Below the pieces are notes generated by a model, which had not been told where the DNA came from, did no database searches, and saw only the letters and a list, made by a program, of their open reading frames with translations. Of a stretch of DNA of 64,000 nucleotides, positions 1 through 8,784 are shown piece by piece (the stretch's first letter is position 1; each line of letters starts with the position of its first letter). The DNA comes from Sphingomonas_Q fennica_A (GTDB lineage Bacteria; Pseudomonadota; Alphaproteobacteria; Sphingomonadales; Sphingomonadaceae), in assembly GCA_036946415.1 (NCBI GenBank), contig JAQIJD010000005.1, positions 124,001 through 188,000 of the forward strand. The letters are read 5' to 3'. Both the position numbers and the translations under genes were made by a program.

Positions 1-1
1 C

Positions 2-997
2 GCCAATTTCGCCCGCCACGTCTGCGGCTTGGCCGGCGACTGGACGATGGCCGAGTTCCGCGCCACCAAGATCGCCCAGATCCGCGCGCAGGTGGGGGGC
101 GGCCGCGTGATCTGCGGCCTCAGCGGCGGGGTCGATTCGGCGGTGGCGGCGGTGCTGATCCACGAGGCGATCGGCGACCAGCTGACCTGCGTGTTCGTGG
201 ATCATGGCCTGATGCGGCAGGGCGAGGCGGAACAGGTCGTCACCCTGTTCCGCGAACATTACGGCATCCCGCTGGTGCATGTGGATGCGGAGGCGCTGTT
301 CCTCGGGGGGCTGGCCGGCGTCACCGATCCCGAAGCCAAGCGCAAATATATCGGCAAGACCTTCATCGACGTGTTCGAGGCGGAGGCGGGCAAGATCGGC
401 GGCGCCGATTTCCTCGCGCAGGGCACGCTCTATCCGGACGTCATCGAAAGCGTGTCCTTCACCGGCGGCCCTTCGGTGACGATCAAGAGCCACCACAATG
501 TCGGCGGCCTGCCCGATCGGATGAACATGCAGCTCGTCGAGCCGCTGCGCGAATTGTTCAAGGACGAGGTGCGCGCACTCGGCCGCGAACTGGGGCTGCC
601 CGACGCGTTCGTCGGCCGCCACCCCTTTCCGGGGCCGGGCCTCGCCATCCGCATTCCCGGCGAAGTGACGCGCGAGCGGTGCGACATCCTGCGCAAGGCC
701 GACGCCATCTATCTCGAGGAGATTCGCCTGGCGGGCCTCTACGATGCCATCTGGCAGGCGTTCGCGGTGCTGCTGCCGGTGCGGACGGTGGGCGTGATGG
801 GTGACGGGCGGACCTACGAAAGCGTCTGCGCGCTGCGCGCCGTCACCTCCACCGATGGCATGACGGCCGATATCTACCCCTTCGACAGCGCCTTCCTGGC
901 CCGCGTGGCGACGCGGATCGTCAACGAGGTGAAGGGCATCAACCGCGTCGTCTACGATTATACGTCCAAGCCCCCCGGCACGATCGAGTGGGAGTGA
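2..997 (+). CDS. guaA: GMP synthase (glutamine-hydrolysing), C-terminal part; 5' end outside window
   Basis: GuaA converts XMP to GMP with ATP and glutamine in purine synthesis. Only the ATP-pyrophosphatase and dimerisation domains are present. The reading frame is open from base 2, so the glutaminase domain lies to the left of the window. The PP-loop SGGVDSAV is visible near base 120-145, and HPFPGPGLAIRIPGE, a GuaA signature, lies near base 618-660. The protein ends in the family-typical DYTSKPPGTIEWE. The first visible residues (ANFARHVCGLAGDWTM) match the linker ahead of the ATPase domain, so the TTG at 29 is not the real start. A convergent acetyltransferase gene ends 1 nt downstream. 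Identification is very secure. Confidence 0.97.
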   Translation, partial: ANFARHVCGLAGDWTMAEFRATKIAQIRAQVGGGRVICGLSGGVDSAVAAVLIHEAIGDQLTCVFVDHGLMRQGEAEQVVTLFREHYGIPLVHVDAEALFLGGLAGVTDPEAKRKYIGKTFIDVFEAEAGKIGGADFLAQGTLYPDVIESVSFTGGPSVTIKSHHNVGGLPDRMNMQLVEPLRELFKDEVRALGRELGLPDAFVGRHPFPGPGLAIRIPGEVTRERCDILRKADAIYLEEIRLAGLYDAIWQAFAVLLPVRTVGVMGDGRTYESVCALRAVTSTDGMTADIYPFDSAFLARVATRIVNEVKGINRVVYDYTSKPPGTIEWE

Positions 998-998
998 G

Positions 999-1538
999 CT
1001 AGGCGACCAGCGCCTTGCGCATCCGCCTCAACGGCATGGTCGCGCCGTTCGGCAGTGCGGCGGCCTCCTCTTCCAGCGGCATGAACCCTGCGGCGGCATA
1101 GAAGGGGATGCCGGTCAGCGTCGCCATCAGTTCGAGCGCGCGATAGCCTTCCGCCTGCGCCGCTCGCTCGCAGGCGGCGAGGATCGCGGCGGCGACGCCG
1201 CGGCGGGCGTGATCGGGATCGATGAAGAAGGCGCGGATGCGCGCCGGCTCCGTCGCCGGATCGAGCAGGCGCGGGTCGCGCACGGCCGCGGCATCGGCGC
1301 CATAGAGCGTCGCCCGCCGGCTCCAGCCGCCGCAACCCGCGAGCGCGCCGTCCCGCTCGGCGATCAGATAGGTGCCGTCCGCGATCAGCTGGCGATCGAC
1401 GCCGAAAGCGCTGCCCAGCGCGCCCTCGCGCTGCGCGTCGTCATAATCGGCGCCTTGCAAGGCATGGACCGATCGCACGATCAGCGCGCCGAGTGCGGGC
1501 ACGTCTTCGGGCAGGGCAGGGCGGAGCACGATCGTCAT
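999..1538 (-). CDS. GNAT family N-acetyltransferase
   Basis: This 179-residue protein is the size of a single GNAT domain. It shows the acetyl-CoA binding motif A (FFIDPDHARRGVAAAILAAC, with the R-x-x-G-x-A/G pattern) and the following helix, then the GIPFYAAAGF strand typical of motif B. It would transfer an acetyl group from acetyl-CoA to an amine; the substrate cannot be read from the sequence. Similar single-domain enzymes are often annotated as acting on small molecules or protein N-termini. It converges on guaA with a 1-nt gap and lies 29 nt downstream of the DUF445 gene on the same strand, so the two may be co-transcribed. Confidence 0.88.
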   Translation of the reverse strand: MTIVLRPALPEDVPALGALIVRSVHALQGADYDDAQREGALGSAFGVDRQLIADGTYLIAERDGALAGCGGWSRRATLYGADAAAVRDPRLLDPATEPARIRAFFIDPDHARRGVAAAILAACERAAQAEGYRALELMATLTGIPFYAAAGFMPLEEEAAALPNGATMPLRRMRKALVA

Positions 1539-1567
1539 GGCGCGCCAGCCTAGCGCAGCGGCGTCGC

Positions 1568-2875
1568 TCAGGCGAGCAGCCGCAGCGTATGGATGGCGAC
1601 GCCGACGGCCCCGCCGACCAGCGTGCCGTTGACGCGGATATATTGCAGGTCGCGCCCCACCGCCTGTTCCAGCCGCCCGGTGACGGTGCCCGCATCCCAG
1701 CCGCGGATCGTCTCCGACACCAGCTTAACGATCCCGTCGCCATAGGCCGCGACGAGGCCGACGACCGCCCGCCGCGCGAAGCGGTTGACCGGGACCGCCA
1801 GCGCTCGGTCCGCCTGCAACCGCGCGCCCAGCTGGCGCACCGTCTCCCCCAGCCGTCCGGCCATCGCCGCCTGCGGCTCGCGCGCCGCCTTCAGTACGCC
1901 GGCGCGGGCCTGCTGCCAGACGGTATCGAGAAAGCCGAGCAGCGCAGGGTTGGCGATCACCTCGTCCTTCCAGCGCTCCACCTTCGCCTGCAACGCGGGA
2001 TCGTGGCGGAGGTCGGCGGCGAGCTTCGCGAGACCTTCCTCGGCCTTCTGGCGGACGGGGTGATCGGGATCGTCGATCATGTCGGACAGCATCTTGAACA
2101 GGCCGTTGAGGATCGCCGTCGCCAGCGTCTCGTCCAGCCCCGTCCAGCGCAGGATCGAACCCGAGCGATCGTGGATCATGCGGCGGACGATCGCCTCGTT
2201 CGCCTCCAGCGTGCGCCCCGCCCAGGTGAGGATCGCATCGACCACCGGCCGCGTCCGCCCGTCCGTGATCGCCTTCTCCAATATCTGCCCGGCGAGCGGT
2301 GCGACGTGGAAGGCGCGGAGGCGGCCCTGCGCCCAGCCCTTGACGACCTGCCCCAGCCGCTCGTCGTCGAGCGTCTCGATCACGGTCGCCACCAGCCGCG
2401 ATCCGCCGCGCGCCAGCCGCCCCTCGCGCGGCGGGGAGACGAGGATGCGGCCGAGCGCGCCCGCCGCATCGAGCCGCCGCATCCGGCGGGAGACGACGCG
2501 CGGGGTGAGGAAATTGCCGCGCAGGAAAGCGGCGAGGCTGTCGCCGATGCGATCCTTGTTGCGCGGGATGATCGCGGTGTGGGGGATCGGCAGACCCAGC
2601 GGGTGGCGGAACAATGCGGTGACGGCGAACCAGTCGGCCAGGCCGCCCACCATCGCCGCTTCTGCAAAGGCGCGCAGATAGCCCCAGCCGCCGCCCATAT
2701 CTTCGAACCGGAGCGCCACGAGGTAGAGGCACGCCATCAGCAGCAGCAGCCCCGTCGCCACCACCCGCATGCCGGCGACGCCGCCCTGCGCGGGATTGAA
2801 GCGGGCGAGGGCGGCGAGGGCGGGGCGGGGCGAGGGCATCGTCTTCGACAATCGCCGGGGGGCGGGATGGTTCAA
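1568..2875 (-). CDS. DUF445 family membrane protein
   Basis: This 435-residue protein belongs to the DUF445 (YjiN-like) family. A hydrophobic segment near residues 36-55 (VVATGLLLLMACLYLVALRF) is followed by the conserved block GGLADWFAVTALFRHPLGLP and the stretch IIPRNKDRIGDSLAAFL, both diagnostic of the family. A long, probably extended, amphipathic region follows, and a second hydrophobic stretch lies at the C-terminus (LVGGAVGVAIHTL). This gives an inner-membrane protein with a large middle domain. The molecular function is unknown. It is the first gene of a short minus-strand unit with the GNAT gene. MNHPAPRR is taken as the start; a later start at MPSPRP is possible. Confidence 0.9.
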   Translation of the reverse strand: MNHPAPRRLSKTMPSPRPALAALARFNPAQGGVAGMRVVATGLLLLMACLYLVALRFEDMGGGWGYLRAFAEAAMVGGLADWFAVTALFRHPLGLPIPHTAIIPRNKDRIGDSLAAFLRGNFLTPRVVSRRMRRLDAAGALGRILVSPPREGRLARGGSRLVATVIETLDDERLGQVVKGWAQGRLRAFHVAPLAGQILEKAITDGRTRPVVDAILTWAGRTLEANEAIVRRMIHDRSGSILRWTGLDETLATAILNGLFKMLSDMIDDPDHPVRQKAEEGLAKLAADLRHDPALQAKVERWKDEVIANPALLGFLDTVWQQARAGVLKAAREPQAAMAGRLGETVRQLGARLQADRALAVPVNRFARRAVVGLVAAYGDGIVKLVSETIRGWDAGTVTGRLEQAVGRDLQYIRVNGTLVGGAVGVAIHTLRLLA

Positions 2876-2955
2876 CCGAGGCGGCTGCCGATCCCTCGGT
2901 TATAGCCGCAGGCGGGCCGGACATCGAAGCGTTTGGCGCAACGGTCGTGCGTGCC

Positions 2956-3088
2956 CCTGTACTTCGCTCGGGGCGAACGAATGGGGGCGCGGCTTCATTT
3001 TTCCGTCTAATTCATTCGCCGATCGGGCCGTCGCGAAGCCCCCGCCGTCTGGCACAGCCTCCGTTCATCCCGAGCGCAGTCGAGCATC
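2956..3088. repeat. Pair of inverted REP-like units (sphingomonad-type palindromic repeat)
   Basis: Two near-identical short units face each other: ACTTCGCTCGGGGCGAACG at about 2961-2979 and the inverse CGTTCATCCCGAGCGCAGTC at about 3062-3081. They resemble the repeated extragenic CTTCGCTCAGGACGAACG-type element scattered through sphingomonad genomes. The spacing of about 80 nt in inverted orientation looks like a BIME-type pair. They sit between the DUF445 start and the IS110 element, in a stretch of about 220 nt with no gene. The genome-wide repeat nature is inferred from recollection, not computed. Confidence 0.5.
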
Positions 3089-3099
3089 TGTCTTTGACG

Positions 3100-4050
3100 T
3101 CAAGCTGGGATGGGGGTCCAGGTACGGTTTTCGGCCACGAGGCGGTTGGCGAGGATGGCGAGTTTGCGGGCGATGGCGACGAGGGCGACTTTTGGGGGTT
3201 TGCCGGCGTCGCGCAGGCGCCGGTAGGTTTCCGCGAGGTTCGGGTTGTATCGGCTGGCGACGAGGGCGCTCATGTAGAGAGCCTGTCGGAGGGCGGCGCG
3301 GCCGCCGCGGATGCGTCTTTGGCCGCTACTGGTGCCGCTGTCGCGGGCGATGGGGGCGAGGCCGGCCATGGCTGCGACCTGCTTGGCGGTGAGCTGTCCG
3401 AGTTCGCGCAGGTATGCGAGGAAGGCGAGGGCGGTGACGGGGCCGACGCCGGGAATGGACCTGAGGACAGCCGCACGCCGGGCGATGGCGGGGGCCTGGG
3501 CGATGGCGGTTTCGATCTGCCGGTCGAGGCGGGCGATGTGGCGGACGATGCCTCGGCTGCGGCACCCGAGCGTCCGGCGCAGCCATGGGTCGGTGGTGGC
3601 GGCGCGGCGATTGTCGAGGGCGACCTGTTCGGCGATGGCGGCGGTTCTGGCGGTGGCGAGTTAGGCGAGGTGTTCCTGGGCGGGATCGGGCGGTGCCGTG
3701 GGTGCCGGTGACAGCCGCTCGGCCATGAGCGCGAGCATCGCCGCATCGATCCTGTCATTCTTCGCCAGCTGCCCGATCGCCTGAGCGAAGCGACGGGCAC
3801 GCAGCGGATCGACGAGGGCCGTAGCGAGGCCGGCGGCATGGAGATGGCGGTGCAGCGCACGGTGGAAAGTGCCGGTCGGCTCGATCGCCACCAACGCGAT
3901 GTCCAGCTGCCGCAGCCGCCGGACAAGCTGCCGTCGCCCGGCCGCATCGTTGCCGACTGCGAACCGCTCGTCCAAGGGGTGGAGGTGGACATCGAGCCGT
4001 GCCCGGGACACGTCGATACCAACGTAGATCGTCTGTTCCTTGCCTTGCAT
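3100..4050 (-). pseudogene. IS110-family transposase, interrupted by one in-frame TAA
   Basis: Read as one frame, this is a 316-codon DEDD transposase. The N-terminal RuvC-like part shows YVGIDVS, VAIEPTG and KNDRIDAAMLA. The C-terminal IS116/IS110/IS902 domain shows LRSIPGVGPVTALAFLAYL and the serine-containing DSGTSSGQRRIRGGRAALRQ. A single TAA at 3661-3663 (minus strand) interrupts the frame after AQEHLA. The same frame continues immediately with LATARTAAIAEQVALDNRRA, where relatives usually have Glu, so GAA to TAA is the simplest explanation. No frameshift is needed. The ATG at 4050 is chosen because GGGGAG precedes it at good spacing; an upstream ATG at 4071 is possible. The gene is probably inactive unless the stop is read through or is an assembly error. 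Confidence 0.9.
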
Positions 4051-4190
4051 GCGGGACTTGCTCCCCATCATCTGTTCAGGCCAGACAAAGGGACCGGGCG
4101 GACCTGTCTCGACTACGGTTCCAGCCAAGGGACAAACGGTCCCGCCCGGCCGAGCGGCGGGGGTGGCCACCCCCCGCCGCTCACCCCATC
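4051..4190 (-). ncRNA. Possible IS110 bridge RNA region (candidate only)
   Basis: IS110-group elements encode a structured guide (bridge) RNA in the non-coding end upstream of the transposase. Here about 140 nt upstream of the transposase are non-coding and rich in pairing potential: a strong inverted repeat at 4152-4182, and GGGACCG/CGGTCCC segments flanking about 40 nt. No promoter or exact RNA ends could be recognised. The call rests on position and family knowledge, not on a covariance match. Confidence 0.25.
4152..4182. repeat. Long GC inverted repeat upstream of IS110 transposase
   Basis: GAGCGGCGGGGGTGG is followed by its near-exact reverse complement, with one extra G:C, making an almost loop-free hairpin of about 15 bp. 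Neither strand has a T-tract after it, so it does not look like an intrinsic terminator for the efflux operon. It may be an IS end or part of a structured RNA. Confidence 0.55.
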
Positions 4191-4296
4191 CGACGCATCG
4201 AATCGGGCCAACCGCAAGATGCAAGGGACACGCGCAAATGTTGCGGCAAACCCGCCTGGGCTTCGGATTCGAGCTGAAGGCAGCGTCCGGCCTTCG

Positions 4297-7200
4297 CTAC
4301 TCCGCCGGATGCGGCACCGCGCCGCGCGGCGCATCCCCCTCGCCGCCGTTGGTCAGCACGCGGGCGAGGCGGGGGCCGATGCGGCGTTCGATGCCGTCCG
4401 CCAGGCTGAAGGCGGCGGGCACGATCAGCAGCGTCAGGATGGTCGAGAGGGTGAGGCCGCCGATCACCGTGACCGCCATCGGCTGGTTCCACGATCCGTC
4501 GCCGCCCAGCGACAGCGCGGTCGGCATCATCCCCGCCACCATCGCCACCGTGGTCATCACGATCGGCTGGGCGCGCTTGTGCCCGGCATCGACGATCGCG
4601 TCATAGGGCGCGCGGCCGGCGCGCATCTCCTCGATCGCGAAATCGATCAGCAGGATCGAATTCTTGGCGACGATGCCGAACAGCATCAGCACGCCGATCA
4701 GCACCGGCAGCGAAGCCGCCATCCCCGCGACATGCAGCGCGAGCGTGCCGCCCAGCGGCGCCAGCAGCAGCGAGGAGAGGTTGACGAACGGCGGCATCAC
4801 CCGGCGGTAGAGCAACACCAGCACCGCCAGCACCAGCAGCACGCCCGCCGCCAGCGCGATGAAGAAGTTGGTCAGCATCTCGGCCTGCCACTTGCTCTCG
4901 CCGGCGGCGGCATAATGGACGCCGGGCGGCAGCGCCTTCATCGCCGGCAGCGCCATCACCTTGGCGCGCTGTTCGCCCGAGACCGCGCCGGGCGCGAGAT
5001 CAGCCGAGACGAGGACGCGCCGCTCCTGATTGTAGCGGAGGATCTGGGAGGGGCCGGCCGAGAAGCCGATGTCGGCGACGACGCCCAGCGGCACCGTGCC
5101 GCCGCGCGCCAGCGGTACCGGCAGGTTGCGGATCGTGGAGAGATCGCGCCGGCTGTCCTCCGCCAGCGAGACGCGGATCGGGATCTGCCGGTCGGTCAGC
5201 GAGAAACGCGCGACATTCTGGTCGATGTCGCCCAGCGTCGCGATGCGGATCGTCTGGCTCAGCGCCTGCGTCGTCACCCCCAGGTCGGCGGCGAGGTCGA
5301 AACGCGGCGTGACCGTGATCTCGGGCCGCGGCAGATCGCGCTCGACGCGGGCGGCGCGCAGGCCGGGGATGCCCTTCATCTCGTTGGCGACGCGGGCGGC
5401 GGCGTCGTTCAGCGCGATCGGGTCGTCGCCCGCCAGCATGATCGACACGTCGCGGTTGCTGCCGCCGCCGCCGTTCTGCGACTGGAAGGTGACGCGCGCA
5501 TCGGCGATGTCGTTCAGCATCGGCGCCACGCCGCGCTCGAACTCGGTGCTGGTGCGCTTGCGGTCCTCGCGCAGCGTCATCGAGATGGTCGCCTCGCCCA
5601 CGTCGATGAACTCGATGACGGTCGCCACTTCCTGCTGCTGCCGCATCAGCGCGGCGACGCGATCGGCCACCGCCTCGGTCTGGCGGAGGGTGGTGCCGGG
5701 CACCATCTTCACCTCCAGCCGGCTGGTATCGACGTCGAGCGGCGGCTGGAAGGTGAAGGGCAGCGTCGCGAAGGAGCCGATCGTCGCCGCGAAGGCCAGG
5801 ATTGCGAACACCACCGTCAGCTTGCGATTGTCCCGCAGCCACAGCCGCCACCAGCGCCGCGGCGCGCCGCGGTTGGTCGCCAGCGTCCAGCGCAGCACGC
5901 GCATGTAGCGATCCATCATCGGCCCTTCGCCGTGGGTCGCTTCCCCATGCGATTTCAGGAAATAGGCCGCGATCATCGGCGTGATGACGCGCGCGACGGC
6001 CAGGCTCATCAGCACCGCGACGACGACGGTGATGCCGAAATTCTTGAAGAACTGCCCGGCGATGCCCGGCATCAGGCCGACCGGCAGGAACACCGCGACG
6101 ATCGAGAAGGTGGTTGCGACGACGGCGAGGCCGATTTCGTCCGCCGCGTCGATCGAGGCCTGGAAGGCGGATTTGCCCATCCGCATGTGGCGGACGATAT
6201 TCTCGATCTCGACGATCGCATCGTCCACCAGCACGCCCGCGACGAGGCTCAATGCCAGCAGCGTCATGAAGTTGAGCGTGAAGCCCATCAGGTCCATCAC
6301 CCAGAAAGTGGGGATGGCGGACAGCGGGATGGCGAGCGCCGAGATCAGCGTCGCCCGCCAGTCGCGCAGGAAGAAGAAGACGACGACGACCGCGAGAATC
6401 GCGCCCTCGACCATCGCCCGCATCGCCTGCTTGTAATTGTCCTTGGTATATTTGACGGAGTTGGTGCGCTGGATGAAGCGGACCTTGGGGTTCTCCTTTT
6501 CCAGCTGCGCCAGAACCTTCACCGCCTCGTCGTAGATCGACACTTCGGAGGCGCCGCGCGAGCGCAGCAGGCCGAAATTGACGACCGGCACGCCGTTCAT
6601 CTTCGCGAAGCCGCGCCGTTCGCCATACAGGTCGCGCACGTCGGCGATCGAGGAGAGCTTGATCGAGCGGCCGTCGCCCAGCGCGATCTGCGTTTCGCCC
6701 AGCGAATAAGCGTCGTCGGCATTGCCCAGCACGCGCACCGACTGCTCGGCGCCGGCCACCTCGGCACGGCCGCCCGCGGCGTTGAGGTTGACCTGCCGTA
6801 GCTGCTGGTTGACCTGCACCGCGGTGACGCCCGCCGCCTGCATGCGGACGGGATCGAGGATCACGCGGATCTCGCGATTGACGCGGCCGTTGATGCGGAC
6901 CGACTGCATGCCCGATATGGCCAGCAGCCGCCGCGAGACGACGTTCTGGACGAACCAGCTGAGCTGTTCGAGCGTCATGTCGCGCGATTCGACCGACCAA
7001 TTGGCCATCGGCCCGCCGTTCACCTGGGCGCGGATCACCTGCGGCTCGATGATCCCGTCGGGCAGCTGCGCGCGGATCTGGGCGACGGCGTCGCGCACGT
7101 CGGTCACGGCGCGATCGACCGGGGTTTCGATCGTGAACTGGACGAAGGTTTCCGACCGGCCTTCGGTTACGGTCGAATTGATCTCGTCGACGCCCTCGAG

Positions 7201-7428
7201 GTTGCGGACCGCGGATTCAACCAATTGCGTGACCTGCGTCTCCAGTTCGGTCGGCGCGGCGCCCGGCTGGGCGATGACGACGACGACGCCCGGAAAGGTG
7301 ATCTCCGGATTCTGGTTCACGTTCATCCGCATGAACGAGACGATGCCGGCCAGCGTCAGCGCCGCGAACAGGACGATCGGGGCGATCGGATTGCGGATCG
7401 CCCAGGCGGAGATGTTGCGGAAGCCCAT
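4297..7428 (-). CDS. RND efflux transporter permease (AcrB/MexB type)
   Basis: This 1043-residue protein has the full length of an inner-membrane RND pump, which exports drugs or other hydrophobic compounds using the proton gradient in a tripartite complex. It opens with the typical ISAWAIRNPIAPIVLFAAL first membrane helix. It carries the proton-relay pair in VAGVLVDDAIVEIENIVRHM (near residue 400) and the conserved KNSILLIDFAIEEMR in the second half, with the Lys of the relay. Two large periplasmic loops and two sets of membrane helices are visible. The start lies 10 nt after the adaptor gene stop, so the two form an operon. No outer-membrane TolC-type gene is in the window. Substrate specificity cannot be read. 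Confidence 0.95.
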   Translation of the reverse strand: MGFRNISAWAIRNPIAPIVLFAALTLAGIVSFMRMNVNQNPEITFPGVVVVIAQPGAAPTELETQVTQLVESAVRNLEGVDEINSTVTEGRSETFVQFTIETPVDRAVTDVRDAVAQIRAQLPDGIIEPQVIRAQVNGGPMANWSVESRDMTLEQLSWFVQNVVSRRLLAISGMQSVRINGRVNREIRVILDPVRMQAAGVTAVQVNQQLRQVNLNAAGGRAEVAGAEQSVRVLGNADDAYSLGETQIALGDGRSIKLSSIADVRDLYGERRGFAKMNGVPVVNFGLLRSRGASEVSIYDEAVKVLAQLEKENPKVRFIQRTNSVKYTKDNYKQAMRAMVEGAILAVVVVFFFLRDWRATLISALAIPLSAIPTFWVMDLMGFTLNFMTLLALSLVAGVLVDDAIVEIENIVRHMRMGKSAFQASIDAADEIGLAVVATTFSIVAVFLPVGLMPGIAGQFFKNFGITVVVAVLMSLAVARVITPMIAAYFLKSHGEATHGEGPMMDRYMRVLRWTLATNRGAPRRWWRLWLRDNRKLTVVFAILAFAATIGSFATLPFTFQPPLDVDTSRLEVKMVPGTTLRQTEAVADRVAALMRQQQEVATVIEFIDVGEATISMTLREDRKRTSTEFERGVAPMLNDIADARVTFQSQNGGGGSNRDVSIMLAGDDPIALNDAAARVANEMKGIPGLRAARVERDLPRPEITVTPRFDLAADLGVTTQALSQTIRIATLGDIDQNVARFSLTDRQIPIRVSLAEDSRRDLSTIRNLPVPLARGGTVPLGVVADIGFSAGPSQILRYNQERRVLVSADLAPGAVSGEQRAKVMALPAMKALPPGVHYAAAGESKWQAEMLTNFFIALAAGVLLVLAVLVLLYRRVMPPFVNLSSLLLAPLGGTLALHVAGMAASLPVLIGVLMLFGIVAKNSILLIDFAIEEMRAGRAPYDAIVDAGHKRAQPIVMTTVAMVAGMMPTALSLGGDGSWNQPMAVTVIGGLTLSTILTLLIVPAAFSLADGIERRIGPRLARVLTNGGEGDAPRGAVPHPAE

Positions 7429-7438
7429 GGCGCCGGCC

Positions 7439-8614
7439 TCAGCCGCCCGTGCGCGCGCGTTCGGGGATGATCTTGTCGCCCGGGTTCATGAACGCGCCGG
7501 CCGAGGCGACGACGCGTTCCTGCCCCGTCAGCCCGCGGGCGATGCTGACGCCGCGTTCGCTGACCTCGCCGATCGTGATCGGGCGGCGGACGATGCGGTT
7601 CCCGGCATCGGCTATATAGACGAAATTGCCCTTCTCGTCGCTCTGCACCGCCGATTCGGGAAGGACCGGGGCGGTCGTCGTGCCGCCGGTGATCGTGGCG
7701 GAAGCGAAGCCGCCGGGGCGGAGTGCCGGATCATAGCCCACCGTGATGCGGGTGATGCCCTGCCGCGTCGTCGCATCGATGATCGGCGGCAGCTGGCGGA
7801 TGCGGCCCGGAAAGCCGCGCGTCGCGCCGACCGGCGTCACGGTGGCGGGGGAACCGACCTTGAGCCCGGCCAGATCCTGTTCCGCCAGCCGGGCCAGCAG
7901 CTCCATCGTGCCGTTCTCAGCGACGCGGAACAGCACGCCCTGCTGGCCCTGGCCACCGACGATCTGTCCCGCCTCGACCGTGCGGGTGAGGACGAGGCCG
8001 GCCGTGGGCGAGACGACGTTCAGCCGCCCGATCCGCGCGCGCTGTTCGCCCAGTTGCGCCTTGGCGACGCGCACCCGCGCGGCGGCGGCATCGCGGGTGG
8101 CGGTGCGCTGGTCGATGTCCGCGCGCGAGATGAAACCGCGCGCGACGAGCGCCTGCGCACGGGTGAGCTGCGCCTGCGTGAAGCGGGCGTCCGCTTCCGC
8201 CACGGCGACGTTCGCGGCGAGGCTGGCGGCCTGCTCGACCTGCATCGAACGGTCGATCACGGCCAGAACCTGGCCCCGCTTCACCCAGTCGCCGGGTTCG
8301 GCCAGCACGCTGACCACCTGCCCGCCTTCGCCGGCGACGCCCACGGGCATGTCGCGCAGCGCCGCCAGCATGCCGGGGGCGGTGACGACATGCGTCACGG
8401 CCTGCCGGCCGGGCACGATCACGGTGACGTGCGGCAGCGTCTCGCCCGGTGCCGCGGCCGGCTTGGCGCGGTGCATAGCCACCCAGCCGACGACGAGGAG
8501 GACGACAGCGGCGATCACCCCGCCGATCTTCAGGAGACGGCGGCGACGGGCGGCGGGGCCGGCATCGTCCGTCCCTCGCACCGCGCCGAAGCCCTTGAAC
8601 GCTTCCATGTTCAT
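7439..8614 (-). CDS. RND efflux periplasmic adaptor subunit (HlyD/MFP family)
   Basis: This 391-residue membrane-fusion protein would bridge the RND pump and an outer-membrane channel. An N-terminal transmembrane anchor (GGVIAAVVLLVVGWVAMH, about residues 32-49) is followed by the barrel-sandwich hybrid half GGQVVSVLAEPGDWVKRGQV. Then come a helical hairpin of about 70 residues (AEADARFTQAQLTRAQALVA onward), the second lipoyl half (VVSPTAGLVLTRTVEAGQIV) and C-terminal beta domains. It is first in a two-gene operon, with the permease starting 10 nt later. It is divergent from the SIMPL gene across about 170 nt that holds a candidate operator. Confidence 0.93.
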   Translation of the reverse strand: MNMEAFKGFGAVRGTDDAGPAARRRRLLKIGGVIAAVVLLVVGWVAMHRAKPAAAPGETLPHVTVIVPGRQAVTHVVTAPGMLAALRDMPVGVAGEGGQVVSVLAEPGDWVKRGQVLAVIDRSMQVEQAASLAANVAVAEADARFTQAQLTRAQALVARGFISRADIDQRTATRDAAAARVRVAKAQLGEQRARIGRLNVVSPTAGLVLTRTVEAGQIVGGQGQQGVLFRVAENGTMELLARLAEQDLAGLKVGSPATVTPVGATRGFPGRIRQLPPIIDATTRQGITRITVGYDPALRPGGFASATITGGTTTAPVLPESAVQSDEKGNFVYIADAGNRIVRRPITIGEVSERGVSIARGLTGQERVVASAGAFMNPGDKIIPERARTGG

Positions 8615-8641
8615 CCCGCCCGATCCCTGCCCGTCGCCGCT

Positions 8642-8691
8642 GTATTACGCTGCTATATCACCCCGCTCAAGCGTCATACACGTTTTGACGC
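8642..8691 (-). promoter_or_regulatory. Candidate efflux promoter with adjacent palindrome
   Basis: In the divergent region ahead of the adaptor gene, the minus strand shows TTGAGC (8665-8670) and TAATAC (8642-8647) separated by 17 nt, a modest sigma-70-like match about 30 nt from the adaptor ATG. Immediately upstream is a dyad GCGTCA (8671-8676) / TGACGC (8686-8691), placed where a repressor could block the promoter. No regulator gene lies nearby. Visual call only. Confidence 0.3.
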
Positions 8692-8784
8692 GATGCAGCG
8701 ATGGTGCCGTTGTGGTCCTGCCGTTCACCGCTTGTCCAGCCCGGCTCGTCCAGGCAGCCTGTCCATTCGACCAAGGAGATGATG

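Larger units (their letters stand above)
3090..4190 (-). mobile_element. IS110-family insertion sequence (boundaries approximate)
   Basis: The element contains one transposase gene on the minus strand (3100-4050), a short tail downstream of it, and a non-coding stretch upstream of it before the efflux operon stop at 4297. IS110 elements usually lack clear terminal inverted repeats and often make no target duplication, so the ends cannot be fixed from one copy. The upstream stretch contains an inverted repeat (4152-4182) and complementary GGGACCG/CGGTCCC segments. This is the position where IS110-group elements carry their bridge RNA. REP-like repeats adjoin the downstream end, a common type of target for this family. 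Confidence 0.75.

Noticed and set aside
4152..4182. Hairpin downstream of the efflux operon as its terminator
   Set aside because: No T-tract follows on either strand, and the sequence lies in the upstream end of the IS element, so it is listed as a repeat.
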